From Microvelia longipes (taxonomy: Eukaryota > Arthropoda > Insecta > Hemiptera > Veliidae): DNA of 64,000 nt. A program made the translations under genes and the position numbers. Below are positions 1-10,848 of this stretch, piece by piece (positions within the stretch are counted from its first letter, which is position 1; every line of letters starts with the position of its first letter). Under the pieces are notes generated by a model, which saw nothing but the letters and a program-made list of their open reading frames with translations, was not told the origin of the DNA and did not search any database. Location: positions 49,717,213-49,781,212 of the forward strand of contig JACMZG010001911.1 in the NCBI GenBank assembly GCA_018340805.1. Direction: 5' to 3'.

Positions 1-419
1 ATTATTAGTGTTTACGCTTATCTTTTTACAAAATTATTCCCATGTATGCACGAGATTTTTGTGTTCTAGGTGTTTCTATGGGACACGATAACTTTCAAAC
101 TTTTTCTCGGATCGAAATGACAACTTTTACAAAAATCAATCTTATTAATGTCTTGAACCTTATTGTTCATCAACCCTCGAAAATGACCCCACAAACACTT
201 TTAAAAATTCACAATTCTTTATATAGTGTTTAGATTGGGCTGAAATTTTATACACATATACTACAATGTATGCTTAACAAACATATTTGGTCCACTACAA
301 TCGCAGCTGTGATGCAAAGTTAGGGGATTTTTTTGGGGGGTATCCCTAAACATGTCTAAACAGATTCCCATGAAAAATGTTAACTATTTAAGAAATTGTA
401 AAAAAACCTGTTCGTTGAC
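1..419. other. AT-rich stretch, possible faint rep-A relic
   Basis: No gene seen. Around 115-150 the wording ACAAAAATCAATCTT resembles the core of the rep-A/rep-C repeats found later in the window, so this may be an old copy. The short ORF here has no recognisable protein features. Confidence 0.3.
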
Positions 420-424
420 TAGAC

Positions 425-600
425 TACTAATACATTTGAAAATTCGCTTATATCGTGGCATTATGCCACTTAAATAAACCAATAATATGACTGATAAAGT
501 ACAACAACATGTGGCCGCATAGCAGCCGAGAGGCCGAATTTGTCTTTTCATTTTAAATGTCTTGAAAGGTGTGTAAGTCACCGATGTTGATGAGTTCTTG
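425..600 (-). repeat. rep-G copy (decayed hairpin repeat)
   Basis: Read on the minus strand, this matches the repeat at 2760-2995 in order: a GCGGCCACAT segment, then TTGTTGT, then a TGGCAT...ATGCCA hairpin, then AGCGAATTTTC. The GC-rich palindromes of the other copy are mostly lost. It shows that the 2.8-kb hairpin island is a dispersed repeat. No protein-coding signal. Confidence 0.55.
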
Positions 601-2200
601 TTAAAGCCTATTTATCTTATATGTATGAAGTTAATCATGAGTAAATAATAAATCTACTTGAAGAAATCAAGTATATGTTGTATTTCAAGGTGTACCTTTT
701 AATGTATGCGTCCACGAATATAAGTACCTTAATCTATTAAAATAATAGAGAGGACGGGACACCGGAATCCATACCATTCGTTGAATCTAAAACTTAAAAA
801 AAATTGTATGTAATAATGTTATTTATTTTGTAAATTACTTGGTTGCACAATTTTAAATTTATAATATGTTATTATACCTTAATAATTAATTTTCAATTGA
901 TACATTAATAAATTTGTATAATAACCATTTTTACCATGATATAGTATCTTAAATTAAAATTTATTATCATTTTAATTTTTACTTGAGTATTATTCAAAAT
1001 TCATGTCATATCTCAGGGTTTAACATGAGTAGCTTTATGATAAATACATTTTTAATCTGTTCTAACAAGCTGCAGACTGACATTTTTATTATTATTTATA
1101 TTTGTATAAGACAAAGAATTTGATCAAAATAAATCATTTAAATGTTGTAATAATCTAATTTTTGTTTGTTGCGAAAAAGTGGAAGAAATAAATAGAACCG
1201 AAAGAACGTTAAGTAGATTTATAATATAAGCCTTGAACTGTAAGTTTATAAATGAAAAAATAAAAATAATGAAAAAATCCTTCACACTTTTCACAAACAG
1301 TATGACAGCTGATCTAAAAAATACAAATTATATTAAAAAAAATCAGATGTGTGATGTATTGGATATCTTTAAAAATCAAACTTGTAGGGCGTGGAATAAA
1401 ATATATTTTATGTTAATAATTTTTTTATTAACATTTTAACGAATAATCGCTTTTGGCTGCCATTTTTTAAACTTTTGAAAAATTGAGCGTTGAAATTTTA
1501 CGAGCCTCTCCTTTGTATTATTTTTTTCTTTTTTAAATTTTATTACTTCATTTTAAATGAGTAAATTAAGTTTAGAAACAATTTTTAGAGGCTAAAAGTA
1601 ATTTTTTGTTGAAAATAATGGCATAATGTACAAAATTAATGCCATCGAGACTTTAATGGATATTTTATTTAAGGTTAACCTAAATTTTGGCAATTTTTAT
1701 ACTTTTACTTTTTAATGTAATTTTAAATTTAATTAATTTATTCTAATTTAAATGGTGCTTTTTATTAATGTGCAATATTAATCATTAAGTATTAAATTGA
1801 ATTGAATATTAACTTAGAAGTACAACTTTTACGAATGTTTTAGCGATTATCTTAACGAAAAAAACGATCTCTGTCGTATAATTTGCATCTATGTATGTAT
1901 GTATAATATGTATACAGGCATAGTTTGTATAAATTTCAATTCGTCTTAATCAAATCTCCACAGGAAAAATGTTTTGTTTTACGATTACATTCGAACATTA
2001 CATTCTTGCATAAGAATTAAACATTAAGCAAAAAAAATCGTAATCTTACGAAAAAATAATTAAGCAAAAAAACCTTTTTTACTTAATCTGTGAATTTATT
2101 TGAATACGGAGTAGTGATTGTTGCAATTTAAGATTTAAGAAATTTAAGATTAAGTTTTACTTAATCTGTTCGCTACCAAACAAATTATTCTTTTCACTAG
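601..2200. other. AT-rich DNA without recognisable features
   Basis: Very AT-rich with poly-A and poly-T runs. Short ORFs here are low-complexity. No splice-bounded coding segment, tRNA or repeat unit was recognised. Confidence 0.5.
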
Positions 2201-2209
2201 TGGAGAGTA

Positions 2210-2560
2210 AAAACCTAATGAAAAAAATCATGTGAGCCATTAAATCGGTTTAATAAGTCACAAAAAATTAATCATTAAGATTAATTGTCGGGAAAACAAA
2301 CTTTCTTTAAATTTGGGACTTTACTTTTTTTACTATGTAGTTGATACTACAGTTGATACTCTGGAATTGATACGACTACTATGTAATTAAATACTAAAAA
2401 CTTTACGTTACCGAAAACTCAAAACAACAAAATTATAGTGTTATAAAACAAGTCCGAAGTAAATATAAGAACTCAAAGAAATCAAAACTAAATCCCCAGG
2501 TTCAAAGGTTCAAGTTTTGGTACCACCGATAATTTGTTAATGTTCTTTGCCTTAAATACA
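2210..2560 (+). repeat. rep-C relic
   Basis: It carries a diverged CATTAAATCGGTTTAATAAG block followed by degraded unit wording (TTGATACGACTACT, then CCGAAAACTC) and a B-box-like GGTTCAAGTTTTGG near the right end. The same order is seen in better copies at 9880-10480 and 50320-51060. Confidence 0.45.
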
Positions 2561-2657
2561 AAATACTTTTGCCTCGTAGAGGCATAACACAAAAAGAGCT
2601 AAAACATTTAAAAGATTAGCATAAACTATCTTAATCTTGTGCAGGGGCAATATTTAA

Positions 2658-2689
2658 AGGATAATCATCGTTTTTTCGATGATTATCCT
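2658..2689. repeat. Perfect 13-bp-arm hairpin with T6 loop
   Basis: AGGATAATCATCG, then TTTTTT, then the exact reverse complement of the first arm. It lies about 70 bp left of the rep-G hairpin cluster and may be a part of that element. Confidence 0.8.
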
Positions 2690-2759
2690 AATTTGAACGA
2701 TAATAACCAGTAAAGAGATAATTGTGTGGATTTTTTTAGAAAATCTGAAATAAGTTGAG

Positions 2760-2995
2760 TAACAAGAGTAGTAATGCTACTGTTCATTGTTTAAAGCATA
2801 AATTAAAATACGGGCCCTCGGCCCGTAGCGCTTCGCGGCCCGGGGCCTCCTGTGGCCGCTTCGCGGCCACATTGTTGTTGTTTGTATTATGTGTTGTTTC
2901 ATTATTGTTCTTGTTACATGGCATTTTGCCATGTATCTAGCGAATTTTCGCAGCCTCTCCACACAGGCCCGCTTCGCGGCCTGAGAGGCTTCTCA
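2760..2995 (+). repeat. rep-G: GC-rich cluster of triloop hairpins
   Basis: An abrupt GC-rich island in AT-rich DNA. Successive perfect stems: TACGGGCC with loop CTC (2809-2827); TGTGGCCGC with loop TTC (2851-2871); TACATGGCA with loop TTT (2915-2935); CAGGCC pairing with GGCCTG inside AGCCTCTC pairing with GAGAGGCT (2952-2990). Related sequence recurs at 425-600 (minus) and 19778-19885 (plus). Overlapping ORFs on both strands result from the palindromes and are not convincing genes. Confidence 0.75.
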
Positions 2996-3386
2996 CAATT
3001 TGATTTTACTAATTGAGATTTTATTAATACTCTATTATTATAGTATGTTATATATTAAAATTAAGAAGCATTATAAACAAAAATATATTCATGATTTTTG
3101 TTTTTAAATAAAAATACCGTTTCCGTCACTTAAGACTGTCTGATTGAGCTAAAACCGGTCGCAATCGTTTTAAAATGACTTCGACCATATTAAGATACTT
3201 CGAGGTTTTTCCGCTTTACGGACCTGCTTAGTTCGGCGTGGTTTAGTGGAAGCCATTATTGTGCTGTCTCTCTGGGACAGCAGGCTTACCAGGATGGAGC
3301 AAGAGGTAGAAGCCCCTCTTTTATACTATATCCCCACCCTTTAACACTACTGAACCTAACAGATATCGTACGAGTCTTTGAGACGT

Positions 3387-3413
3387 ATACATATATACAT
3401 ATAATATATAATA

Positions 3414-3469
<56 letters not shown>

Positions 3470-3480
3470 TATATATATGT
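3387..3480. repeat. TA microsatellite
   Basis: Almost pure TA/ATA repeats. It is followed at 3519-3555 by a GTGACGTCATAA block like the rep-A/rep-C core. Confidence 0.9.
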
Positions 3481-3681
3481 ATATTATTGTATGTGTATAC
3501 CGTTTGCGCCATTTGTGATGGTGACGTCATAACTTTGATTGATGACATCATAATTATTTTATAAACAATAGGCCTCGTAACCTCCTCGACATCTCGCGAT
3601 TTGCAAAGTTTTGTTTCAATTTGAGAGTTTCAACGCCTTCAAGAGTTATCGTTTGCCAAACGAAAGGGTAGAAACTCTTAC

Positions 3682-3713
3682 AACACACACACAACACACA
3701 CACACACACACAC

Positions 3714-3775
<62 letters not shown>
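3682..3775. repeat. Compound CA-TA microsatellite
   Basis: (CA)n runs directly into (TA)n. ORFs of alternating I/Y and T/H residues on both strands across it are translation artefacts of the repeat. Confidence 0.92.
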
Positions 3776-3778
<3 letters not shown>

Positions 3779-3960
3779 AAACTTTTTACACATTTTTTTG
3801 TTATCAGGAAGCCAATAGGAACCGATTCCGCTCACTCCCACCCTTAACTTCCGCCATCCAAACAACCTCATAAGCGTCATTTTCATAATGAAAATTCGCT
3901 AATAAGCAAGAAATTTACCGTCGAGCAGAGAAGTAAGCGTATCAAAGGAAATTCGCTCGG
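3776..3960 (+). repeat. Dispersed repeat right of TA tract
   Basis: Resembles 31232-31345, which also sits immediately right of a TA array: both have a GGAACCGATTCC/GGAATCGTTCC-type start, a CTTCCGCCAT/CTTCCGTCAT block, and end in ATTTTCAT-ATAAAAATTCGCTAA-like wording. It ends near the recurrent motif AAAGGAAATTCGC. Confidence 0.5.
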
Positions 3961-4680
3961 TTTGCGGATCTCTATGCCAAAATTTCATTATATTTAGTTC
4001 GTAATTTGATTTTACAATGTCACCACAGAGATGACACGACTCTGTAACTAATTATTCAAATTTGTATTTATAACTTTATTATACAAATTATTTTTTGAAG
4101 AACAAAAATGAAATTCATCACGAAAAGTGAAAATAAAAAATTTGAATAAAAATTGCGACAACATCACACTTGTGACACTTCTTAGGATAAGTTGTTCTAA
4201 TGTGCTTTTTAACATTGTAACTAAGATTGAAAATAACACATTCTCACGACTAAGACATTTTAATATAACTAATAATATCAAAACACAAAAAGAAAAAAAA
4301 TTCTAATATTGTACATTCGTGATTCTCGATTCACAACACAATTCCTTTAGTTCGGTTCGCATTCATACCATTTCTTCTTTTTTATTAAATAAATATTTTT
4401 TGAAAAATTTATTGTAACTTGAATTTTAAAATGACTCAAATAAATAGAATTATTCCTCAAATTTGAAATAATCCTATAAGTTAAATTTTCCTTTGGAAAT
4501 TCACTATAAAATAGTAAAAATAATTATGAAATGAAGAGTATCATTGTATAATTCTTAAAAGTTAGAGAAAATTATAATTATTATTTTACTTTTATAACAA
4601 TTTAATTTATATATAATTTAATACTTTTATAATAATTTAATACCTTTTATTTTATTTATTATGTTTTTACTTTTCCTTAT
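3961..4680. other. AT-rich, no supported features
   Basis: Only low-complexity ORFs; nothing recognised. Confidence 0.5.
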
Positions 4681-5190
4681 TTACACCGTAGATATATAGG
4701 AAGAGTATTGTTTTCAAAGAATTTCCGAAACCGGGCTGTCGCTGAAATTATCCGTTTCATGTGTTTTTAAGGCCTCCTGAGTGGTTTTCACTAAATTGTA
4801 TGTCTGTTTTGAGTGTGTATGTGTGTTTGTTATCATCGTAGCTCCTTGTGTATTTATGCTAGAGAGTTGAAACTACCAGTGTTTCATCTTATTATTTGCA
4901 TTAGCTTAATTTTTATCAAATGGCTTGTGCACATTTTTAAAGAAACTGTATAAAATCGTAAAACAGTTTATTGAGTTGAAATTCGATACAAGTATATAAC
5001 TTTACGTAATAAAGAAGTACATTAAGTTTCGTTTCTATACGACTAGTATATTCATGCATTTACTATGTATAAATTTGGCGAATTGTATATTCTGAGGACG
5101 AGCGAAGCGATTCTGAAGCAGGGAGGATGAGCGTAGCGAATCCGATGTGATTAGGAAAAGTTCCGAGGTACACCGTACCCTTTTTTTCTT
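4681..5190 (+). repeat. rep-A copy, near full length
   Basis: Order of blocks: a start with ATATAGGAAGAGTATTG; the GGCCTCCTGAGTGGTTTTCA block; TGTGTG-rich wording; GCTAGAGAGTTGAAACT; a middle part; then GGACGAGCGAAGCGATTC, GAGCGTAGCGAATCCGATG, and GTTCCGAGGTACACCGTACC followed by a T run. The best comparison copy is 61590-62235. Confidence 0.75.
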
Positions 5191-5600
5191 GATAACTTTA
5201 GGTTTATTTTCAATAAAACTTGGTTTAAGGCAGTACTTAATGAGTCACAACCTCTTTTAGGTCTTGCTCATGGTTAATATACAATGACCCATCTGCAGCC
5301 ATACCTATTGAATGCATTTTGGTGTGTGTGTATAGACTTTTTGGATTCTTCTGATGCCCTTTTAAATTCCTGTATCAATAAATCCCTAATTCGAAATTCC
5401 TATTTGTACGCGCTACAGAAAACAGTGCTTGCGAGTTGTTTATACATTACTTAGACACCCTCAACAGCTTAATCTACAACACGTAACTTGTTTACTTCTT
5501 TCGTCAAACCATTTTGAGCAGTACAAAATGTTATGAAATCTCACAAAAACCTATATTCAAGGTAAAAAACACACCGCCAAGACTGTGGTCCAATAAAGTT

Positions 5601-6109
5601 GTGAAATCAACATTTCTGTCCTGCCAAGTACGTTTTAGTTGGAGACGGTTATTGGCGTTTCAAAGTGAAGTTACTAAGTTTTGATTCTTCTCCTTGGCGG
5701 TGTGCCAGCAGAGTTAATCAAAAATAAAATTTTTCAAATATTGAGGTAGTGTTAGCAAGAGTTTATAAGGGTGTAGTTCCTGACTATACCCTTCGCATTT
5801 TCTGCGAAGGGTATAGTCTTAATATCATTTGTTTGGTCCTGGATCTATGGAGGCAAAACTGCTGCAAAAACCTGTTATGATTTATCTCCACGAATGCCTT
5901 TAAATTGTTTCGTATTTCATAAAATAGCAGAAATTATAATAAAACTTTTATCCTGCTGGCACGCCGCCAAGGAGAAGAAGCCGATGACTGCCTCTCAATT
6001 TAAATAAGGCCCTTTAGTATAGCTAACATAACAACTTCACTTTCAAAAGACAATGACCGTGTCCAACCAAAACGGACATAACTTGGTAGGACAGAAAAGT
6101 TGGTTTCAC
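5601..6109. mobile_element. Foldback element with diverged arms and central hairpin
   Basis: The left arm (5601-5711) and right arm (5953-6109) are imperfect reverse complements, ending in GTGAAATCAAC/GTTGGTTTCAC outside and GGCGGTGTGCCAGCAG/CTGCTGGCACGCCGCC inside. The spacer has a perfect 16-bp-arm hairpin at 5782-5818. No ORF, so a non-autonomous element is likely. Confidence 0.65.
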
Positions 6110-6299
6110 AAGTTTTTTTGGAGTTTTTTCAACATGCAAGTGATTTTTGGTAAGATATTAATAATGAATATAAAAAGATATATGCACCATAAATATTTTA
6201 ATCTGTAAATATTGTTGAAAATTCGCTGACTTTGATCAGGCTTCAATATTTATCATTTATATTTTAATTTTCCTCATTTAATGTAATGTTTGCATTGAA

Positions 6300-6440
6300 A
6301 CATTTCATCTCCTGAGAGGTTATTAGCTAGTTGTCTGAATGTGTAATGGTGTCATCATCGTAGCCCCAGTCCTAGTTAATGCTTAAGAGTTGAAACCTTT
6401 TACAAAAACATTTTTTATGACTTTAGAGGATATTAATTTT
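6300..6440 (+). repeat. rep-A fragment
   Basis: Contains CATCATCGTAGCCCC and a GCTTAAGAGTTGAAACCTTT block equivalent to GCTAGAGAGTTGAAACTT of longer copies. It ends just before the Ty3/gypsy LTR. Confidence 0.5.
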
Positions 6441-6481
6441 AGTCTAACTTAACTGCTAGTATACAGAAAACCCTTCTCTCT

Positions 6482-6580
6482 TGTAACGAATATTAAATTC
6501 TATTTTTTCTAACACTTGACAAATCAACAACTTTAATAATAATTTTATTTTGACTGACATCCGTCATCCTGGCGGCCACA
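6482..6580 (-). repeat. Putative 3' LTR (99 bp) of the minus-strand Ty3/gypsy relic
   Basis: On the minus strand it begins TGTGGCCGCC directly after a purine tract (CTAGGGGGGAGGTA, complement of 6581-6594) and ends TTCGTTACA, giving the TG...CA ends expected of an LTR. The purine tract next to the start is good evidence for the inner boundary. The outer boundary is inferred from the TG/CA rule, because no 5' LTR is left to compare with. Confidence 0.6.
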
Positions 6581-6648
6581 TACCTCCCCCCTAGTGAACA
6601 TCTTAGGTTCACATACCAGTGGCACCGTGGCGCCTTGGATGGCGAACA

Positions 6649-7725
6649 TCATTCCGCGAACCGAACTGACTTTTTCGATCTTTCGCTTGTTCGGCATTCC
6701 GGTTCCGAATCTTCATCTTCCCAAATGCTGGCGATAAAAGCTGGCTTTATCCGGTCTAATGATACCCATTTCTTTGTCCCTTTCACTTCAATTTTTACAT
6801 TTTTTTCGTTCCTATCGAGGACTAAAAACGGCCCTTCATACGGCCCTAACAAAACTGCTGGCAATGTTTGTGTCCAGTTATTTTTGTTATGAGCTCGCAT
6901 TGCCGCTTTCAGTGTTCTATGCATCCTTTCTACCAGTCCGTTGGCTTGAGGGGGATACGCTGTAGTCCTGACTCTCATCGTCCCAGTTAACTTTAAAAGC
7001 TCAGAAAACAGTTTCGATTCAAACTGTTTACCTTGATCTGTTGTTAGTGGGACCGGTGATCCAAAGCGTGCTACCCACTGTTCGAAAAACGTTTTCGCGA
7101 TTGTTTGTGCTTGCTGATCGGGTATTGGGTATGCTTCTGGCCATCTTGTGAATCTGTCGATGCATGTAAGGAGGTATTTTTGACCATTGCATGTAGGTAA
7201 CGGCCCTACGATGTCCAAGTGCACGTGAGCGAATCTGTCTGAGAGAGGCATAAAAGGACTCAAAGGTGCCTTTATATGTCTTCCTACCTTTGATTTTTGA
7301 CATGCCACGCAGTTCCTGCTCCAAGTTTTCCAATCCTGTTTTAGACTTGGCCAAAAATAACGCTTACCTACTAATTTTGTAGTTTGTTTGATGCCCGGAT
7401 GTGCTAATTTATGAATTAAATCGTCAGTTTTCCTGAGTAATTTAGGTACATATGGTCGAACATGATTGTTTTCATATTTACAATAAATGTCGTGCCCGTC
7501 TATTGTAATTTTTAGGAGGTCTTGTCGTGTGTCCTGTAACTCTTTGTCTTCTTGCTGTGCTTGATATAATTTCTCACTGTTTATTCCTCGATCTCTTATT
7601 TCATTGACTCTTGACAACAGGTCGGCCATGTTGTTGTTTTCTACGGCAATATGTCTGATATCGCTAGTAAATTCCGAGATGTATTGCCAGTGCCGTATTT
7701 GCCGGTTCGTCATTTTACTGTTCAC
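6649..7725 (-). pseudogene. Ty3/gypsy end of RNase H plus integrase, internally deleted
   Basis: 358 codons. Residues 1-40 are the end of RNase H. The integrase zinc-binding HHCC is intact (H105, H109, C139, C142). The catalytic D171, D230 and E266 are all present, with the expected 35 residues between D230 and E266. At about residue 293 the catalytic core joins straight to a C-terminal GPYEGPF...SLDRIKPAF domain, whereas family members have a longer stretch in between. An in-frame internal deletion near 6845 is therefore likely. The ORF starts one frame away from the preceding RNase H piece, across an A6 run at about 7726-7731. Confidence 0.85.
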
Positions 7726-8411
7726 TTTTTTATACCATATATAATAGGTTTGTGATCGGTGAACACTGTGACATCACTACCTGATATTGTCTCCTGAAAA
7801 TACCTGATTGCTTCGTATATGGCTAACAGCTCCCTGTCGTACGTACTGTACTTTCTTTGTGCATCGTTTAACTTTCTCGAGAAAAATGCTAACGGTTGGC
7901 GTTTTTCGTCTTTAAATTGTTCCAAAGATGCTCCTATCGCTGTATCTGATGCGTCAGTATAAATTTGTAGAGGTAAATTTGGTGCAGGTGATGCTAGTAC
8001 AGTGCAGTTTTTTAGAGCTAATTTCAGTTCGTTGAATGAGTCTGTCATTTCCGGTGTCCATATTACTCGAGTCTTGTCTTTCTTTTTGGTAGAAGCTACA
8101 TTTAGAGGAGCTTGTATGCCAGCTGCTCCTGGAATAAATTCTCTATAAAAGATAAATGCGCCTAAAAACTGCTGCATTTCGTGTACAGTTTGCGGTTGTG
8201 ATATTTTGTTTACAGCTTCTGCGCGTTTTTGAGATGGTTTTATTCCTTCTTTCGTCAATTCGAACCCTAAAAATTTGATTTTTGACTTAAGAAATTCACA
8301 CTTCGTTAAGTTTATTGACAGGAAACATTTTTTCAAACGCGTGAGTACAATTTCGATGTGCTTTAGATGCTCTTCAATTTATTTTGAGGCTATTAAAATT
8401 TCGTCTAAATA
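7722..8411 (-). pseudogene. Ty3/gypsy reverse transcriptase 3' part and RNase H, broken
   Basis: The open piece 7722-8336 (204 aa) holds the RT connection (KIKFLGFELTKEGIKP) and RNase H (IYTDASDTAIGASLEQF; YDRELLAIYEAIRYF; FTDHKP). Upstream in the same frame, the polymerase motif reads Y-L-D-E at 8400-8411 where active enzymes have Y-x-D-D, so the second catalytic aspartate is lost. A TAA stop follows at 8379-8381. It ends by frameshift into the integrase piece. Confidence 0.85.
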
Positions 8412-9015
8412 TACAAATATAAATTCTAAACCGTGTAAAACTTTATGAATGTAACGTTGAAACGTGCTGCCCGCGTTCCGAAATCCAAATCCCATAAAAG
8501 GAAATTTAAAAAGTCAGTCCAAATGGTGTAATTATTGCTGTTTTTTCGATGTCAGGTGGGTGTACCGGTATCTGGTTGTATGCCTTATGACAGTCTATTT
8601 TACTGAATATAACGCATCCGTCCGTGTGATATCGAAAATCGTGTACATTGGGAATCGGATATCGGTCGGGAACAGTTACCGCATTTAAACGTCTCTAGTC
8701 CCCGCATAGTCTCCAATCACCCGTTTTCTTTGGTACCATGTGCAGAGCGCTACTCCAAGGGCTCTTGGATTCCAGGTTCCTTCGGCTAGCATTCTATCAA
8801 ACTCTGTTTTTGCTATTTTGTACTTATCCGCTGATAGTCTTCTAGGCTTGCAACTAATAGGTGGTCCCTTGGTCTCAATATAATGATACGTCGTACCACT
8901 CGTATTAGGCTGCTTTCTGTTTGGGTTTGACACTTCCTTATGTCGCTCTAAGATTGGTTTTATGCGAGGTTCTACAGTACAGTCGATAGTTGTTATCGTA
9001 GTCCCTGTTTTGTTT
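8412..9015 (-). pseudogene. Ty3/gypsy reverse transcriptase 5' part, frameshifted
   Basis: 8685-9015 encodes the RT entry region (ETKGPPISCKPRRLSADKYK, then AKTEFDRMLAEG). It leaves frame near 8755: the conserved PKK-containing strand continues in another frame, where a TAG-type stop is also met. Between 8685 and 8412 the family's YPIP, DCHKAYNQIP and FRNAGSTFQRYIH wording is still readable in pieces. Stops and shifts show it is dead. Confidence 0.8.
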
Positions 9016-9064
9016 AGCAGCATCGAGCAAGGTTAGTTCGTGGATGATTCACAGCAAGGAATAA
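9016..9064 (+). repeat. 5S rRNA-derived segment
   Basis: AGCAGCATCGAGCAAGGTTA, then GTTCGTGGATGATTCACAGC and AAGGAATAA, follow the central part of 5S rRNA (AAGCAG..TCGGGC..GGTTAGTACTTGGATGGG..GGGAATA) in order. It covers the 5S internal control region. It abuts the truncated end of the Ty3/gypsy relic. Confidence 0.6.
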
Positions 9065-9879
9065 ATCGAAATTTTTAAAATCTGAGTGTGGAAGTCCTTA
9101 GTGAATCTTATAAGGTAAATAATGTTGCCAGGTACCATGGTACCACATAACCGATTTTATTTCTAAAATTATTAATTTATTATATTCTGCATTACTAATT
9201 TTATTATCATTATTTGTCATTAATTTAATAGTGTAGCTATTTCATGTATAATAATAATAATAATAAAATAAATAAGAAGAAATGAAAAAAACTTTCTACA
9301 TCTACGCACGCCGTATTATTCTGTATAGAAGTTAATATTTACTTAATTTAGTCTAACAATACCGAACTTTAAGTTAGTTAAGGAAAACCGCTAGTCTCTG
9401 CCGCGATATGACCATGAACTATAAAGAAACGTCAAGCGGAGCTCACGATGCTATTAGCAAAGAAAAAGACCATGATCATAATAACTGTCGATAAATTTAT
9501 AGCGGGGTATGTATTATGTAAAAATAACTTCCATTTGTGGACCCGTAATCGAAAATTGCCAGAGGGCACGACCGGTAATCTTCTTTGATGATAATTTTAT
9601 ATATTTTTTTTTTATGTAGGTGAGATTTTTAATCATGAACACATTTAATGGTAACTTGTGAAGACAGTTAAAAGATTTTATCTCACGTAATAAAACAGAA
9701 ATTAAGTTTAATATTTTCAGCATGAAATGTTATTAATGCCTATGAATTTAGCTTCGCCAGGCCAACCAAAAACTGCAAAAAAAAATGTAGAAGTTAAGTA
9801 CTTAAATTGTCAAATTTTAACAAATCTACAAAATCCGCTTTAGAGGTCCTTATAACTAAAAAATAATTATCCTTGGTTA

Positions 9880-10227
9880 GGACATGAACTTGATTGAAAA
9901 CAAGGTTGTTACGACGTCATTAAACCGATTTACTAACTCAGAAAATTCTTAAATAAATCGCCAGGAATTAGGTTTTTGTCTTTTGGAATACTGAATCATT
10001 TAAAACCGGTCCGAGATCGATACGATCACTACAAGTTGCCAAAAACCATTCAACGGTTAGTATAAATCAAATTTTGAGTTGGGTGTCGTTTTATTATGTT
10101 TTTTTTGGGACGCTGAAATGAATGAAACCGGCCCGAGGAGAATACGATAACTAAAAGTGTCCAATAAGTCGAAAAAACGGTGGTAAATGAGAAACCTTAA
10201 ATAAGGCCGCTAAGTAGCACCTTGAGC
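9880..10227 (+). repeat. rep-C copy, left part
   Basis: Starts with GAAAACAAGGTTGTTACGAC, then the GACGTCATTAAACCG and TAACTCAG core. It continues in degraded tandem units with AAACCGGTCCGAGATCGATACGA-like wording at about 10004-10026 and AAACCGGCCCGAGGAGAATACG at 10123. It is interrupted by the palindrome at 10228-10336 and resumes after it. Confidence 0.65.
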
Positions 10228-10336
10228 TAAGGCCCGTATTCAAAGACATCTTCCTAACATTTTCCTAACATTCTTCTTGTTCCTTAAGGAGAATGTTAGG
10301 AAAATGTTAGGAAGATGTCTTTGAATACGGGCCTTA
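10228..10336. mobile_element. 109-bp perfect-palindrome MITE inserted in rep-C
   Basis: Arms 10228-10273 and 10291-10336 are exact reverse complements over 46 bp, starting TAAGGCCCGTATTCAAAGAC, with a 17-nt loop. Rep-C sequence flanks both sides, so it is an insertion. The lack of any mismatch between the arms suggests recent origin or hairpin-based correction. Confidence 0.8.
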
Positions 10337-10480
10337 GTAACTAAGTAACTTTTGAGTGAGGTGTCGTTTTTGATGTTTTTGGGACTCTGAGTTAAATTAA
10401 AACATTCCGAAGTAGATTCAAGTACTTAAAGCACTCAATGTTAGGGTTCTTAGGTTGAAACCCTACGATAAGTTTTTATC
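10337..10480 (+). repeat. rep-C copy, right part
   Basis: Resumes with TTTTGAGTGAGGTGTCGTTT and GACTCTGAGT, then a CCGAAGTAGATTC block and a terminal segment ending GGTTGAAACCCTACG, like the B-box-like tail at 51030-51050. It is followed by rep-B, as in the 50-51 kb locus. Confidence 0.6.
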
Positions 10481-10520
10481 GTTTTATTAGCATTATATAT
10501 GTAAGTTTATTACTACAAAT

Positions 10521-10848
10521 TAATTCTGGCACGGTGGTCCGCATGCTGGGGGGAATTTCCTTTAGAATGCGTTTTTCCGTGCTTAAGAATCCATTTCTTA
10601 CTTAAGTTTCCTGTTAATGTTTTATAATTTGAGCACTTAATCAATTATATGCGCTACAACTTTTAAAGTTAAGCATTAACTGAGTTAATTAGTGCTTAAA
10701 TATACCGCAAATTTTGGAGGCATTGATAGTTTTGTATAAAAAATTGGATTAATATGTGTATTTCCTTTGAACAGACGAGTAGTGCTTTACGCTCTACATG
10801 TGCTTCTTAAGCGCGGAAACACGCAATTCCAAAAGAAATTTACCCAAT
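10521..10848. mobile_element. rep-B element with inverted ends
   Basis: The left end ATTCTGGCACGGTGGTCCGC, then GAATTTCCTTTAGAATGCG and CCGTGCTTAAGAA, matches the reverse complement of the right end (TTCTTAAGCGCGGAAACACG, then CAATTCCAAAAGAAATTT). The interior is AT-rich with no ORF. Non-autonomous DNA element inferred. Confidence 0.7.

Larger units (their letters stand above)
6482..9015 (-). mobile_element. Ty3/gypsy retrotransposon relic, 5' truncated
   Basis: Minus-strand order: start of reverse transcriptase (about 9015 downward), RT/RNase H (to 7722), integrase (7725 to 6649), purine tract, LTR. Gag, protease, primer-binding site and 5' LTR are missing. The left end stops where a 5S-like segment (9016-9064) begins. 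RNase H wording such as FTDHKP and integrase wording such as CVACQKSK are typical of insect Ty3/gypsy elements. The lineage (CsRn1-like?) is only a guess. Confidence 0.85.

Noticed and set aside
2755..2962. 61-aa ORFs on both strands across the GC-rich island
   Set aside because: Overlap arises from palindromic hairpins; no homology recognised.
3554..3886. Minus ORF of 110 aa and plus ORF of 78 aa
   Set aside because: Both are translations of the CA/TA microsatellite (alternating I-Y, C-V, T-H).
7028..7354. 108-aa minus ORF
   Set aside because: Alternative-frame shadow of the Ty3/gypsy integrase reading.
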